Of a stretch of DNA of 64,000 nt, positions 55,646-64,000 are shown one piece after another. Each line of letters opens with the position of its first letter. Within the stretch, counting starts at the first letter, position 1. The position numbers and the translations under genes were made by a program. The notes under the pieces are model-generated. The model was not told the origin of the DNA and ran no database searches. It saw only the letters and a list, made by a program, of their open reading frames with translations. Origin of the DNA: an uncultured Peptostreptococcaceae bacterium (GTDB lineage: Bacteria > Bacillota > Clostridia > Peptostreptococcales > Anaerovoracaceae); contig CATJIF010000041.1 of NCBI GenBank assembly GCA_949740445.1, positions 32,530-96,529 on the forward strand, in the 5' to 3' direction.

Positions 55646-56666
55646 CTCGGAACACCTTATCCACCGTAAATTTGTTCTGCTGCGCATCCCACAGCGCCGT
55701 TCCCAAAAAGCGGCCATCCTCGTACACCCGATAGGTATGTAACAGCCGCGGGGACAGATTCATGTGGTCAATCACCGCCGCAAGCGGCGGTTCCTGCCCC
55801 TCCTCTGCGGCCTGCGGACCGCAGGGGAGAGGCGCCAGGCCGTTTGCCTGCGCATCCGGATGCGACAGCCCGGCAAAGGCCGGTTCGCTGCGCTCTGCAA
55901 GGTCGCGCTCCGTAAGCCATCCGCCGTTGGAAAACCAGCTGCCGCGGCCACGGCGGAGCCTGAGGCTTCCCAGCTGCGAAAGCAGCCGGTCCGGTGCGAG
56001 CAGGTGCTGCTTCCAGTCCTGTGCAAGCTCCTGCGGCGTTACGGCCCCGGAAAGGGCAAGCTCGCCGCTTTGGCTGCGCACCAGCATGCTCATGGCTGCG
56101 CCCGCGCAAAGCGCCTGCCCGATATCGCTGCAGATGCTTCTCACATACGTTCCCTTCGAGCATTCCACCTCAAAGAGCACGCGCCCCGAGGCGCGATCAA
56201 AGCGCAAAAGCTCCAGGCGGTAAATCACCGCCGGGCGCCGGGGGATTTCCACCTCCTGGCCGCTTCTGGCGTACTCGTACAGCCTGCGGCCACCGATGCG
56301 GATGGCCGAGTATTTGGGCGGCGTCTGAAAAATGAGGCCGCGCAGCGGTTCCATCGCCCGGCAAATATCCTCCTGCGCGATCTCCGCTGCCCGGGCGCGC
56401 CGGTCCTCGATAAGCGTTCCCCAGATGTCCAGCGTGTCTGTCGCAATCCCTAAAATCATCTCGCAGCGGTAGGTTTTGCGGTCCAGCTCCAGGTATTCGC
56501 TGATGCGGGCCGCACTGCCGATGCACAGCGGAAGTACGCCGGCTGCCATGGGGTCCAGCGTTCCCGTGTGGCCGATGCGCTTGATTCCCGTCAGGCGGCG
56601 CAGAAAATATACGGCGTCGTGAGAGGTCATCCCCGCCGGCTTCAGCAGGTTGACGACCGCGTTCAC
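55632..56666 (-). CDS. truB: tRNA pseudouridine55 synthase
   Basis: 344 residues from GTG 56666, which overlaps the nrnA stop (GTGA) and has AGGAGG upstream; the open frame extends far 5' without support. NLLKPAGMTSHDAV, catalytic Asp in GHTGTLDPMAAGVLPLC, and GTYVRSICSDIGQAL are TruB motifs. It modifies U55 in the T loop. A Gly/Arg-rich insert lies near 235-290 and the C-terminal part is longer than the minimal enzyme. Confidence 0.95.
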   Translation of the reverse strand: MNAVVNLLKPAGMTSHDAVYFLRRLTGIKRIGHTGTLDPMAAGVLPLCIGSAARISEYLELDRKTYRCEMILGIATDTLDIWGTLIEDRRARAAEIAQEDICRAMEPLRGLIFQTPPKYSAIRIGGRRLYEYARSGQEVEIPRRPAVIYRLELLRFDRASGRVLFEVECSKGTYVRSICSDIGQALCAGAAMSMLVRSQSGELALSGAVTPQELAQDWKQHLLAPDRLLSQLGSLRLRRGRGSWFSNGGWLTERDLAERSEPAFAGLSHPDAQANGLAPLPCGPQAAEEGQEPPLAAVIDHMNLSPRLLHTYRVYEDGRFLGTALWDAQQNKFTVDKVFRDESI

Positions 56667-57670
56667 AGCCTGGCCTCCTGCTGCCCCTCGGACAGAAAGC
56701 GGCAGACTTCTGCCATCACCAGCTGCCTGGCCTCCGAAAGCGTAGCTTTCATCGTACCTCCCGCCGCTTTTTTGTGGCCGCCGCCGCCGAAGGCCCGGGC
56801 GATGGAAAGCACTTCGCCCTCCTCCTTGGCCCGCAGGCTCAGCTTCACCGTCTGCGGCCCTTCTTCTTTCAGCAGCGCAGAAATCTTTACACCGGCGATG
56901 CTGCGCACAGCATCGTTTAAGCCTTCGCTCTCCCACATTTGCGCACCGCTTGCCGAAAGCATCTGCTGCGAAACGCAGACGATGCCCGCCCGGCCGCCGG
57001 CAAAGATCTCCAGCTTCGACAGCGCCAGGCTGTGCAGGCGCAGCTTTTCCGGCCGTTCGCTGTCGTACAGCCGGCTGCACACGCTTTCGTGGTTCAGGCC
57101 GTAGCGGTAGAGTTTTGCCACCGCTGTGTGGGTCTGCTCTGTGGTGTTGCTGAAGCGGAAATTCCCCGTATCCATGGCAATGGCCGCATACAGCGCATCG
57201 GCGGCAAAGGGCGTAATCTCCGCTCCCATTTCCAGAAGCAGCGCAAGCACCAGCTCCCCGCAGGCCGCGCTCTGCGGGTCCACATAGCAGCAGCCCTCAA
57301 ACTGCCCTCCACCTTCGTGATGGTCGATGCAGGCCAGCCGCTTTCCACGGTAAAAGACAGCCTTCCGGCTGGGAAAGCGCCCCTCCTCGCCGCAGTCCAC
57401 AGCCATGCACAGCTCGGGCTGCGCCAGGATGTCCGGATCGTCGGTGAGAAATTCATCGACTAAAAACCGCAGATTGTCCGGCGGCATCTCGTCGAAAAAA
57501 ATCCAGGCCTGCTTGCCTGCGCGACGCAGGCAAGCGCACAGCGCGGCGCAGGAGCCCGCCGCATCTCCATCCATGCGCGAATGGGGAAAGAGCAGCACGG
57601 AACGGCTGCTGTTTACCACCTGCGCAAGCTCCTGCATCCGCTGCAGCCCTTTCATCTCAGTCGTCTTCAT
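56663..57670 (-). CDS. nrnA: DHH/DHHA1 phosphoesterase, NrnA type
   Basis: 335 residues. FPHSRMDGDAAGSCAALCAC, AVDCGE, CIDHHEGGG, AIAMDTGNFRFSNTT and the DHHA1 glycine motif FGGGGHKKAAGG fit NrnA, which degrades oligoribonucleotides and dephosphorylates pAp. Overlaps rbfA by 14 nt and truB by 4 nt. A second ATG (57655) is possible. Confidence 0.94.
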   Translation of the reverse strand: MKTTEMKGLQRMQELAQVVNSSRSVLLFPHSRMDGDAAGSCAALCACLRRAGKQAWIFFDEMPPDNLRFLVDEFLTDDPDILAQPELCMAVDCGEEGRFPSRKAVFYRGKRLACIDHHEGGGQFEGCCYVDPQSAACGELVLALLLEMGAEITPFAADALYAAIAMDTGNFRFSNTTEQTHTAVAKLYRYGLNHESVCSRLYDSERPEKLRLHSLALSKLEIFAGGRAGIVCVSQQMLSASGAQMWESEGLNDAVRSIAGVKISALLKEEGPQTVKLSLRAKEEGEVLSIARAFGGGGHKKAAGGTMKATLSEARQLVMAEVCRFLSEGQQEARL

Positions 57671-58100
57671 GCCCGTGCGCCTCGCCTCTCTCCGCTGCCG
57701 TTTCGCCGTCTTCCACTCCCTCCTCGCCGGAGCGGATGTCCAGCCTGCTTAGGACTTCGTCCATGTGCCTGCCGTATTCCATCGAAGTGTCCATTTTAAA
57801 GAGCAGATCCGGCACGTGGCGCAGCTTGACCTGCCGCCCGATTTCCGTGCGTATCCTTCCCTTCGCACTGCGAAACGCCGCTAAAATATCCTCTTTTTCT
57901 TCCTGGGTCGGCTCCGTGTTCTTGCCCAGCCCAAGGGCTGTGATGTACAGCGTCGCGTAACTGCCGTCGTCGGTAACGTCAACCGCTGTCACGCTGACCA
58001 TGCCCCGGAACCGGGGGTCCTTCAGCTCCCGCAGCAGCAGGTCGCTTACGATCCTGCGGATCTCCTCGCCCAGCCTGCCCGGTCTGTAACCTTTTCCCAT
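57657..58100 (-). CDS. rbfA: Ribosome-binding factor A
   Basis: 147 residues. RLGEEIRRIVSDLLLRELKD, GMVSVTAVDVTDDGSYATLY and VKLRHVPDLLFKMDTSMEYG are RbfA features; it helps mature the 16S rRNA 5' end. The acidic tail (about 125-147) is an extension beyond the core. Confidence 0.96.
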   Translation of the reverse strand: MGKGYRPGRLGEEIRRIVSDLLLRELKDPRFRGMVSVTAVDVTDDGSYATLYITALGLGKNTEPTQEEKEDILAAFRSAKGRIRTEIGRQVKLRHVPDLLFKMDTSMEYGRHMDEVLSRLDIRSGEEGVEDGETAAERGEAHGHEDD

Positions 58101-58115
58101 ACTGTTCGTTCTCCT

Positions 58116-60908
58116 TTATTTTCTTTCTACTTCCTCCATTTTGAAGGCTTCGATGATGTCGCCTTCCTTCACGTCGTTGTAGTTTTCTATGCCGATACCG
58201 CATTCAAAGCCCTGGGCGACCTCCTTCGCGTCGTCTTTGTAGCGCTTCAGCGAAGAGATTTTGCCCTCGTGAACCACGATGCCGTCTCTCACCAGGCGGA
58301 TCTGCGCATTTCTCTGCACCTTTCCTTCCAGGACGTAAGCGCCGCCGATGATTCCCACGCCAGGCACCTTAAATGTTTCTCTGATTTCAATTTTACCCAG
58401 AACCACCTCTTTGAATACGGGGTCGAGCATGCCTTTCATTGCCGCTTCGATATCGTCCAGTACCTCGTAGATGATTCTGTAGGTGCGGATTTCCACACCT
58501 TCTCTGTCCGCCATGGCCGTAATCGGCGTGCTGGGCCGCACGTTGAAGCCGATGATGATCGCATGGGAAGTGCTCGCCAGCATGATGTCGGATTCCGTTA
58601 CCGTGCCCACGCCGGAGTGTACGATTTTTACCTTGACGTTTTCCGTCTGCAATTTTTCCAGCGACTGGGTCAGCGCTCCCACCGAGCCCTGCACGTCGGC
58701 CTTGATGATCAGGTTCAGTTCTTTGACTTCGCCTTCGGCAATCTGGCTGAACAGCTGTTCCAGCGTTACGCTGGCATTTCTCGCCATGACCTCTTCTCTC
58801 AGCTTGACGCGGCGCTTTTCAGCGATTTCTCTGGCCAGCCGGTCTTCCTTCAGCGCATTGAACTCGTCGCCCGCCTCCGGAACCTCGGTCAAGCCCAAAA
58901 TTTCCACTGCTGTTGCGGGGCCTGCCTTGCGGATGGCATCGCCCTTGTAGTTGGTCATGGCGCGGATCTTTCCGCTGCACGTACCAGCCACCACGGACAT
59001 GCCCGCCTGCAGCGTGCCGTTGGTAATTAAAAGCGTAGCCACCGGACCCTTGGCCTTATCCAGCCGCGCTTCGATTACCGTACCCATGGCCAGGCGGTTG
59101 GGGTTGGCCTTCAGTTCCAATACCTCTGCCTGCAGCAGAACCATCTCCAGCAGGTTGACGATGCCCTCGCCGGTCTTTGCCGATACGGGAACGCAGATAG
59201 TGTCGCCCCCCCAGTCCTCGACTAAGATGCCGTGCTCGGTCAGGTCCTGCTTTACCTTATCCGGATTGGCGCCCGGCTTGTCGACCTTGTTGATCGCCAC
59301 GATGATGGGCACACCTGCCGCCTTGGCGTGGCTGATGGACTCGATGGTCTGGGGCTTTACGCTGTCGTCTGCGGCTACCACCAGTATGGCGATATCCGTA
59401 ATCAGCGCGCCCCGGGCACGCATAGCGGTGAACGCCTCGTGGCCCGGCGTATCTAAGAATACGATCTTCTGCCCGTTGAGGTTGACTTCGGAAGCACCGA
59501 TGTGCTGCGTGATACCGCCGGCCTCCTGGTCGGTTACATTGGTCTTGCGGATGGCATCGAGAAGCGAGGTCTTGCCGTGGTCTACGTGGCCCATCACAGT
59601 GATGATCGGCGGGCGGGCCTTCAGGTCCTCTTCCTTATCTTCGAAGAGCTCCAGCCCTTCTTCCTTTTCCTCTTCGTTAACCTTGCTGACCACGATGCTG
59701 ACGCCCAGCTCTTCGCCTAAAAGCAGCGCCGTATCTTCGTCCAGGTTCTGGTTGATGTTGGCCATGATGCCCAGCTTCATCAGCGACATGATGATCTGCG
59801 ACGTGCTGACTTCGATCTGTTCTGACAGCCCCGCTACGGTGATGGGCACGGTAATTACCTTCGTGCCTACCGGCAGCGCTTCCATCTCCACCGCGTTTTC
59901 CACTACCTGTTCCACGGCCTTATCTTTGTTTTTCTTGTGCTTCTTCGGCGCCGCCTTGGTGAGATCCATTACCTTGCCGCGCTTCTTTTCGCCGCCGACG
60001 CGGTCTCTTTCCTTTTCTTTTTCTTTTTCCTTGCTCTTCTTCGACGGCTTGGCAATGCTCAGGGGAGCGTCGTATACCAGCACGGATTTCTTCTTGGCAT
60101 CGCCGCCGGTGCGCCGGTCGCCTCTCCGGTCATCGCCATCCTTATCCTTGCCCCGCACGCCTCTGTCGTTTCTGTCAGCAGGCTTTTTGCTGCGGTCGCC
60201 GCTTCTTCCATCCTGGGGCCGGCCTTCGCCTTTCTGCCACGGCTTCTTTTCACCGCGATCATTTTTATCGCCCCTGTCGGTGCGGCCTGCCCGTTCCGGA
60301 CGCTTGCCCGCAGCGCGGTCGGTGGATGTGCGGGCGGACTTTTCCGACGCCTTCGCAGCAGCCCGCTCGGAAGCTGCCTTTTCCCGCGCTTCCTTCTCTG
60401 CCTGTTTTTCTTTTTCGATGTCCACAGCCCGCTTGATGATCTTCAGCGTCGGGCCTCTGTCTACGTAATCGTTGGCCGGCTCTTTTTTCGGCGCCGGTTC
60501 TTTTTTGGCTTCGGCCACGTCTTCTTTTGCCGCGCCTTCCTTTGCAGCGACTGCTGTCTTTTCAACAGCAACAGTAGCGGCTTCCTTCGCTGCCGCCTCT
60601 TTGTGCTCTCTCGCAGTCTTCGCTTCGCCCGCTTCCTTAGGCTGTGCGGACTCCGGCGTCTGCGGCTGTCCTGCGACAGCGCTTTTGACGCCCTCGGCCT
60701 CTTCGTCCTTGGGCTTGCTCTTCATCTGTGGAACTGCATTTTTCGGCATCGGCTTTCCCTGAGGCATGACTTTGCCGTTGGGCGCTACCACCATGTTCTT
60801 CGGCATGGGCCGGCCCGCTGGCGGCGTCATAAACGGCCGGGCCTGGGTCTCTTTTCTGGTGTTCTTCGCGTCCTTTTTATCTTCATTGAGGTTTTTCACC
60901 TTATCCAT
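58116..60908 (-). CDS. infB: Translation initiation factor IF-2
   Basis: 930 residues from ATG 60908 (AAAGGAGGTCG upstream). A 350-residue low-complexity N-terminus rich in Lys, Ala, Glu, Arg and Asp (repeated EKE/RGD/DRNDRG-like blocks), then an IF2N domain, the G domain with G1 [15 protein letters not shown]3 [15 protein letters not shown] and G4 [10 protein letters not shown], and beta-barrel domains. It brings fMet-tRNA to the 30S subunit. Confidence 0.97.
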   Translation of the reverse strand: MDKVKNLNEDKKDAKNTRKETQARPFMTPPAGRPMPKNMVVAPNGKVMPQGKPMPKNAVPQMKSKPKDEEAEGVKSAVAGQPQTPESAQPKEAGEAKTAREHKEAAAKEAATVAVEKTAVAAKEGAAKEDVAEAKKEPAPKKEPANDYVDRGPTLKIIKRAVDIEKEKQAEKEAREKAASERAAAKASEKSARTSTDRAAGKRPERAGRTDRGDKNDRGEKKPWQKGEGRPQDGRSGDRSKKPADRNDRGVRGKDKDGDDRRGDRRTGGDAKKKSVLVYDAPLSIAKPSKKSKEKEKEKERDRVGGEKKRGKVMDLTKAAPKKHKKNKDKAVEQVVENAVEMEALPVGTKVITVPITVAGLSEQIEVSTSQIIMSLMKLGIMANINQNLDEDTALLLGEELGVSIVVSKVNEEEKEEGLELFEDKEEDLKARPPIITVMGHVDHGKTSLLDAIRKTNVTDQEAGGITQHIGASEVNLNGQKIVFLDTPGHEAFTAMRARGALITDIAILVVAADDSVKPQTIESISHAKAAGVPIIVAINKVDKPGANPDKVKQDLTEHGILVEDWGGDTICVPVSAKTGEGIVNLLEMVLLQAEVLELKANPNRLAMGTVIEARLDKAKGPVATLLITNGTLQAGMSVVAGTCSGKIRAMTNYKGDAIRKAGPATAVEILGLTEVPEAGDEFNALKEDRLAREIAEKRRVKLREEVMARNASVTLEQLFSQIAEGEVKELNLIIKADVQGSVGALTQSLEKLQTENVKVKIVHSGVGTVTESDIMLASTSHAIIIGFNVRPSTPITAMADREGVEIRTYRIIYEVLDDIEAAMKGMLDPVFKEVVLGKIEIRETFKVPGVGIIGGAYVLEGKVQRNAQIRLVRDGIVVHEGKISSLKRYKDDAKEVAQGFECGIGIENYNDVKEGDIIEAFKMEEVERK

Positions 60909-60928
60909 ATAAGAACGACCTCCTTTTT

Positions 60929-61237
60929 TCACTTCATCTGATCTATCTCTTCTCGTATCACATCGGCAAATCCCCGATCCGTAACGCCGAATACGCCCTT
61001 TCCTTCTTCCCCCGCAAAGAGGGACAGCTGCTCGACAGTAGAGCAGATCCGCAGCTCTACTTTCTGCTTTTCGCATTGGCGCCGGAATTTTTCTATCGTA
61101 TTTTCCGAAAGGTCGCCGGCTAAAATCAACAGCCGGATCTTGCGCTTCTGCAGGCCGTACATACAGGTATTGTAGCCGGACAGCAGATTTCCCGATTTTC
61201 TGGCAAAGCCAAAATAACTATGAATCCGTTCTCTCAT
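60929..61237 (-). CDS. ylxQ: L7Ae-family ribosomal-like protein YlxQ
   Basis: 102 residues. [20 protein letters not shown] and [16 protein letters not shown] mark the L7Ae/L30e fold that binds kink-turn RNA. Position between ylxR and infB is conserved. It overlaps ylxR by 20 nt. Confidence 0.92.
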   Translation of the reverse strand: MRERIHSYFGFARKSGNLLSGYNTCMYGLQKRKIRLLILAGDLSENTIEKFRRQCEKQKVELRICSTVEQLSLFAGEEGKGVFGVTDRGFADVIREEIDQMK

Positions 61238-61499
61238 ATTGCTTCAGCTCCTCGAATATGCGCTCCGATACCTGCGCCGGGATTTCCATTTCCAGGCTCC
61301 GGGAAATCGCCCGCTTTTTCTTTGCCAAAGCAAAGCACCTGCTGTTGGGGCACAGATATACTCCCCTGCCGTTGGCCTTTCCCGTAGCGTCGATGGACAG
61401 CTGCCCATCCGCTGCGGCGACGATGCGGATCAGCTCCTTTTTCGGCTTGGATTCCATGCAGCCCACGCAGCGCCGCATGGGTATTTTTCTCGTCTTCAC
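61218..61499 (-). CDS. ylxR: YlxR-family nucleic-acid-binding protein (DUF448)
   Basis: 93 residues. PMRRCVGCMESKPKKELIRI and GRGVYLCPNSRCFALAKKKR are the YlxR signature (CxGC, GRGxYxC). Predicted RNA-binding; reported to affect RNase P and gene regulation in Firmicutes. In the nusA-infB operon. Confidence 0.95.
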   Translation of the reverse strand: MKTRKIPMRRCVGCMESKPKKELIRIVAAADGQLSIDATGKANGRGVYLCPNSRCFALAKKKRAISRSLEMEIPAQVSERIFEELKQYERTDS

Positions 61500-61542
61500 A
61501 AGCGCCCTCCTCCTTTCGTAGCAGCGGTTTGCCGCTCTGTCT

Positions 61543-62871
61543 TTACGCTTCTTCGGAAAGGTCTACAAAACCGCTGTCGCGCAGGTCGTCCTGCGCCGTA
61601 TCCTCTTGCCCTTCCGTTTCTCCTTCGGCCAGGCCCGCTTCGCCTTCCTCTGCCAGCTCTCCGCCATCGGAGATCTCTGCAAAACCCGCTTCTCTCAAAT
61701 CGCCGTCGGCATCTTCTTCGCCGTCGGCATATGCGTCGTCCTCGCCTGCCAGCTCTTCCAGGTCCAGCCCGTCTTCTTCAAAGCCTTCGCCCCGTTGCAG
61801 CGCCTCCTGCTCGGCAAGCGCTTCTTCCTCTTCCATGCGCAGGAACTGCGTGTGGCTCTTGATATCGATTTTCCAGCCGCAGAGCTTTGCCGCCAACCTC
61901 ACATTCTGGCCTTCCTTGCCGATGGCAAGCGACAGCTGGTAATCGGGAACCACTACCGTGGCCGCCTTTTCCTCTTCGTCGATCAGCACCTTCTCCACCT
62001 TGGCCGGGGACAGCGCGCTGCTGATGAGCCTTCCGGGGTCATCGCTCCAGTTGATGATGTCGATCTTTTCCCCGTGGAGCTCGTCTACGATGGTCTGCAC
62101 GCGAGAACCCCTCGTCCCCACGCAGGCGCCCACAGGGTCTACACCCTCGTCGTGAGTGTACACCGCCATCTTTGTCCGGGAGCCTGCTTCCCGCGAAACG
62201 CTCTTAATCTCCACGATGCCATCTTGAATCTCCGGCACCTCCAGCTCAAACAACCGCTTTACCAGGCCTGGATGAGACCGGGACAGATAGACCTGAGGCC
62301 CCTTGTTGGTGCGCTTGACATCCATAATATATACTTTGACTCTATCGTTAATGCCGTAGCTTTCCCCTCGCACCTGTTCGTTGGGTGCCAGAATGCCTTC
62401 CGCCTTGCCCACGCTGATGAACAGCGTATCGTTGCTGATCCTCTGCACCACACCGGTGACGATTTCGCTCTGGCGGTTGATGTAATCATCGTAGATCATG
62501 CCCCGTTCCGCTTCGCGGATGCGCTGCACCACCACCTGCTTGGCAGTCTGTGCGGCGATCCGCCCGAAATCCCTTGGCGTTACCTGGTATTCCACCACGT
62601 CGCCCACCTCGTAGGCCGGGTCGATGTCCTGCGCCTCTTCGATGCTGACCTCTGTAAAGGGGTCCCAGACCTCATCTACCACATCGCGCCGCATAAACAC
62701 GTCGATATCTCCGGTTTCGCGGTCCACGTTCACCCGCACGTTCTGCGAGGTCCCGTAATTCTTTTTATATGCAGATACCAGGGCCGACTCGATCGCCTCT
62801 ACCAGAAGATCCTTGGAGACGTTTTTCTCCTTCTCCAGATCCTCCAGCGCCTGGATAAATTCCTTGTTCAT
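61543..62871 (-). CDS. nusA: Transcription termination/antitermination factor NusA
   Basis: 442 residues. N-terminal RNAP-binding domain (MNKEFIQALEDLEKEKNVSK), S1 domain (VTGVVQRISNDTLFISVGKA), KH1/KH2 (GACVGTRGSRVQTIVDELHG, LAIGKEGQNVRLAAKLCGW). The C-terminal tail from about 350 is very acidic and ends with two copies of a DLR(E/D)xGFxx(I/L)S motif, unlike the short tail of Bacillus NusA. Confidence 0.97.
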   Translation of the reverse strand: MNKEFIQALEDLEKEKNVSKDLLVEAIESALVSAYKKNYGTSQNVRVNVDRETGDIDVFMRRDVVDEVWDPFTEVSIEEAQDIDPAYEVGDVVEYQVTPRDFGRIAAQTAKQVVVQRIREAERGMIYDDYINRQSEIVTGVVQRISNDTLFISVGKAEGILAPNEQVRGESYGINDRVKVYIMDVKRTNKGPQVYLSRSHPGLVKRLFELEVPEIQDGIVEIKSVSREAGSRTKMAVYTHDEGVDPVGACVGTRGSRVQTIVDELHGEKIDIINWSDDPGRLISSALSPAKVEKVLIDEEEKAATVVVPDYQLSLAIGKEGQNVRLAAKLCGWKIDIKSHTQFLRMEEEEALAEQEALQRGEGFEEDGLDLEELAGEDDAYADGEEDADGDLREAGFAEISDGGELAEEGEAGLAEGETEGQEDTAQDDLRDSGFVDLSEEA

Positions 62872-62892
62872 CTTTCTCTCCCTCCTGACTCC

Positions 62893-63372
62893 CTAAAAAA
62901 TGACTTCCAGCCTGACCTTGGAAATCTGCTCCTCTGGCAGGGCGATCTCCCCGCCTTCCTCCTTTTGAATGGTAACAAAGCCGCCCTGTTTTCCAATCAG
63001 CCGGCCGTTCCACGTCTTCTTGCCTTCGAACGCCTTGTACAGGCTGACCTCTACCGGCTCGCCTGCAAAGCGGATGTAATCCTTTTCTGAAAGCAGCGGC
63101 CGGTCCAGGCCCGGCGAAGATACCTCCAGATAATAATTCTGTTCGATGGGGTCTTCCTCGTCCAGCCGCTGGCTTAGATAGCGGCTTACGATTTCACAGT
63201 CGTCCGTGCTTACACTGACGTAACTGCCATCGACAATTTTATCAATATAGACCCGAAGAAACCAATCTTTTCCCTCTTTTACAAACTCGGTGTGAAACAG
63301 CTCGTATCCGTGCTCCTGAAAAAAGGGCCCGGTCAGCTGTTCGATCAGCTCTCCGATTTTTTTTCTTGCCAT
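62893..63372 (-). CDS. rimP: Ribosome maturation factor RimP
   Basis: 159 residues. GYELFHTEFVKEGKDWFLRV, then YLEVSSPGLDRPLLSEKDY are RimP motifs; it assists 30S assembly. First gene of the nusA-infB operon, with a promoter about 45 nt upstream. RBS AAGGAAAGG. Confidence 0.96.
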   Translation of the reverse strand: MARKKIGELIEQLTGPFFQEHGYELFHTEFVKEGKDWFLRVYIDKIVDGSYVSVSTDDCEIVSRYLSQRLDEEDPIEQNYYLEVSSPGLDRPLLSEKDYIRFAGEPVEVSLYKAFEGKKTWNGRLIGKQGGFVTIQKEEGGEIALPEEQISKVRLEVIF

Positions 63373-63412
63373 CTCGCTTCCTTTCCTTATTTAATTGTAG
63401 CTATTCAATTGT

Positions 63413-63441
63413 ATTTTATTTTGTTCGGAACAGACCGACAA
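63413..63441 (-). promoter_or_regulatory. Promoter of the rimP-nusA-infB operon
   Basis: Minus strand TTGTCG (63441-63436), 17-nt spacer, TAAAAT (63418-63413). The -35 abuts the upstream terminator. Confidence 0.6.
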
Positions 63442-63475
63442 AACGAAAGAGTGGGATTGGCCCACTCTTTCGTTT
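63441..63475 (-). terminator. Terminator of the GRAM/PH-like gene
   Basis: A 15-bp perfect stem AAACGAAAGAGTGGG / CCCACTCTTTCGTTT with a 5-nt loop; TTTT ends the 3' arm on minus. Confidence 0.75.
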
Positions 63476-63616
63476 CAAACATATCTAACAGTTCTAAACA
63501 TAAAACAGTATACCACAGTTTTCCTGCGGTAGCAAGGAAAATATTTTAGAGATTTTCAGATTCGGGTTAAGGTTTGCTAATGCGATGCAAACGATCAGCA
63601 TTAGTACCCCTCCTGG

Positions 63617-63967
63617 CTAAAACAGTTTTTTAACACCCGCCTGCCGCAGCCATCCCTGCAGCTTTTTGATGGGAAAGCCGGTAAATGTATAGTCATCCTC
63701 TGTCAGACCATGCTGGCCGATGGTCGTTTTTTCTGCCTGTCCGTAAATCGTTACGGTCGGAAAAACGAAAAGCATGTTCCCAGTTGTAAACCCTCTGATG
63801 TTCGACAGCTTAAGTTCAATCTCTGTATACGTGTCTATAAGAACCCTTTGATCGGTTACGTAAATCGTGGCATGCCAGCACTGACAGGTATGCTTTTCCA
63901 GGTCCCGATAGGACACAAGCCCTTTCCCGATGAGCAATTCGCCGGGGGTAAGCAGAATGTTTTCCAT
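63617..63967 (-). CDS. GRAM/PH-like domain protein of unknown function
   Basis: 116 residues from ATG 63967, chosen for AGGAGG upstream. A single small beta-rich domain: LLTPGELLIGKGLVSYRD, HATIYVTDQRVLIDTYTEIE, IRGFTTGN and a C-terminal amphipathic helix (FPIKKLQGWLRQAGVKK). The pattern of strands and the helix recall bacterial PH or GRAM domains such as those in YdaG-like proteins. No signal or membrane helix. Own terminator downstream; upstream context is outside the window. Confidence 0.55.
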   Translation of the reverse strand: MENILLTPGELLIGKGLVSYRDLEKHTCQCWHATIYVTDQRVLIDTYTEIELKLSNIRGFTTGNMLFVFPTVTIYGQAEKTTIGQHGLTEDDYTFTGFPIKKLQGWLRQAGVKKLF

Positions 63968-64000
63968 AAAAGTTTCCTCCTGGACATATTGTAACATAAA

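Noticed and set aside
55632..57080. TruB start far upstream (ATG at 57080)
   Set aside because: The 138 extra residues overlap nrnA in another frame; the GTG at 56666 has AGGAGG and the family's normal N-terminus.
58951..60468. Long plus-strand ORFs (up to 505 codons) opposite infB
   Set aside because: Shadows of the infB coding strand: infB motifs are intact, and these frames have no recognisable domain or RBS.
61606..63090. 494-codon plus ORF opposite nusA/rimP
   Set aside because: Antisense frame of the real genes, with no domain.

Overview
The window reads as a chromosomal segment of a low-oxygen Gram-positive bacterium of the class Clostridia (order Eubacteriales in the broad sense), with fairly high GC for that group. 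Grounds are the dgt-dnaG-sigA-trmK-nif3 and rimP-nusA-ylxR-ylxQ-infB-rbfA-nrnA-truB-ribF-rpsO-pnp-ylxY-mlpA clusters, Firmicute-style promoters and RBSs, a class F flavodiiron protein, a 2-hydroxyacyl-CoA-dehydratase-activase-like giant protein and a monofunctional-looking FolD beside an FchA-type cyclohydrolase. A family-level assignment (for example Anaerovoracaceae-like) would be a guess. Nearly all genes lie on the minus strand; only a PRC-barrel protein, a tRNA-Leu, a Cys-cluster protein and a MATE transporter are on plus, as expected for a window inside one replichore.

Layout. 1-1.7 kb: the end of a Tad/CpaF pilus operon running out of the window. 1.8-3.9 kb: a BlaI/BlaR1-type pair with three operator-like dyads; BlaR1 ends in a degenerate LytM domain. 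3.9-5.1 kb: TepA and a YlmC/YmxH protein, divergent. 5.1-7.5 kb: an RNA-repair operon (ATP-dependent RNA ligase plus HD-Pnk end-healing enzyme) preceded by about 300 nt of non-coding sequence full of strong stem-loops. 7.6-9.2 kb: a chemoreceptor. 9.5-13.7 kb: potABCD polyamine importer with a clear promoter/operator. 13.7-17.3 kb: flavodiiron-rubredoxin-NROR fusion and thioredoxin reductase. 17.5-20.4 kb: cardiolipin synthase and an NSS-family transporter. 20.6 kb: tRNA-Leu(GAG).

20.8-29.1 kb: a long run fchA-folD-ECF sigma-anti-sigma-polA-coaE-peptide-binding lipoprotein. 29.2-30.3 kb: a probable 6S RNA and yebC. 30.5-34.8 kb: a 1441-residue double-activase protein. 35.3-37.4 kb: plus-strand Cys-cluster and MATE genes. 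37.5-40.7 kb: exonuclease III, a J-domain/DUF5685/zinc-ribbon trio, and RNase P RNA. 40.8-47.7 kb: isoaspartyl dipeptidase and the sigA macromolecular-synthesis cluster. 47.8-49.0 kb: a catalase-fold protein lacking all catalytic and heme-ligating residues. 49.2-63.4 kb: dut, mlpA, ylxY, pnp, rpsO and the nusA-infB operon. 63.6-64.0 kb: a small GRAM/PH-like protein.

Most of the window is housekeeping. The parts that merit attention are the RNA-repair operon with its structured upstream RNA, the pseudo-catalase, the BlaR1-LytM fusion, the split FolD/FchA activities, the long double-stranded leader in front of pnp, and several unannotated operator-like dyads. All assignments come from reading the sequence and from memory of the families; no database search was run.
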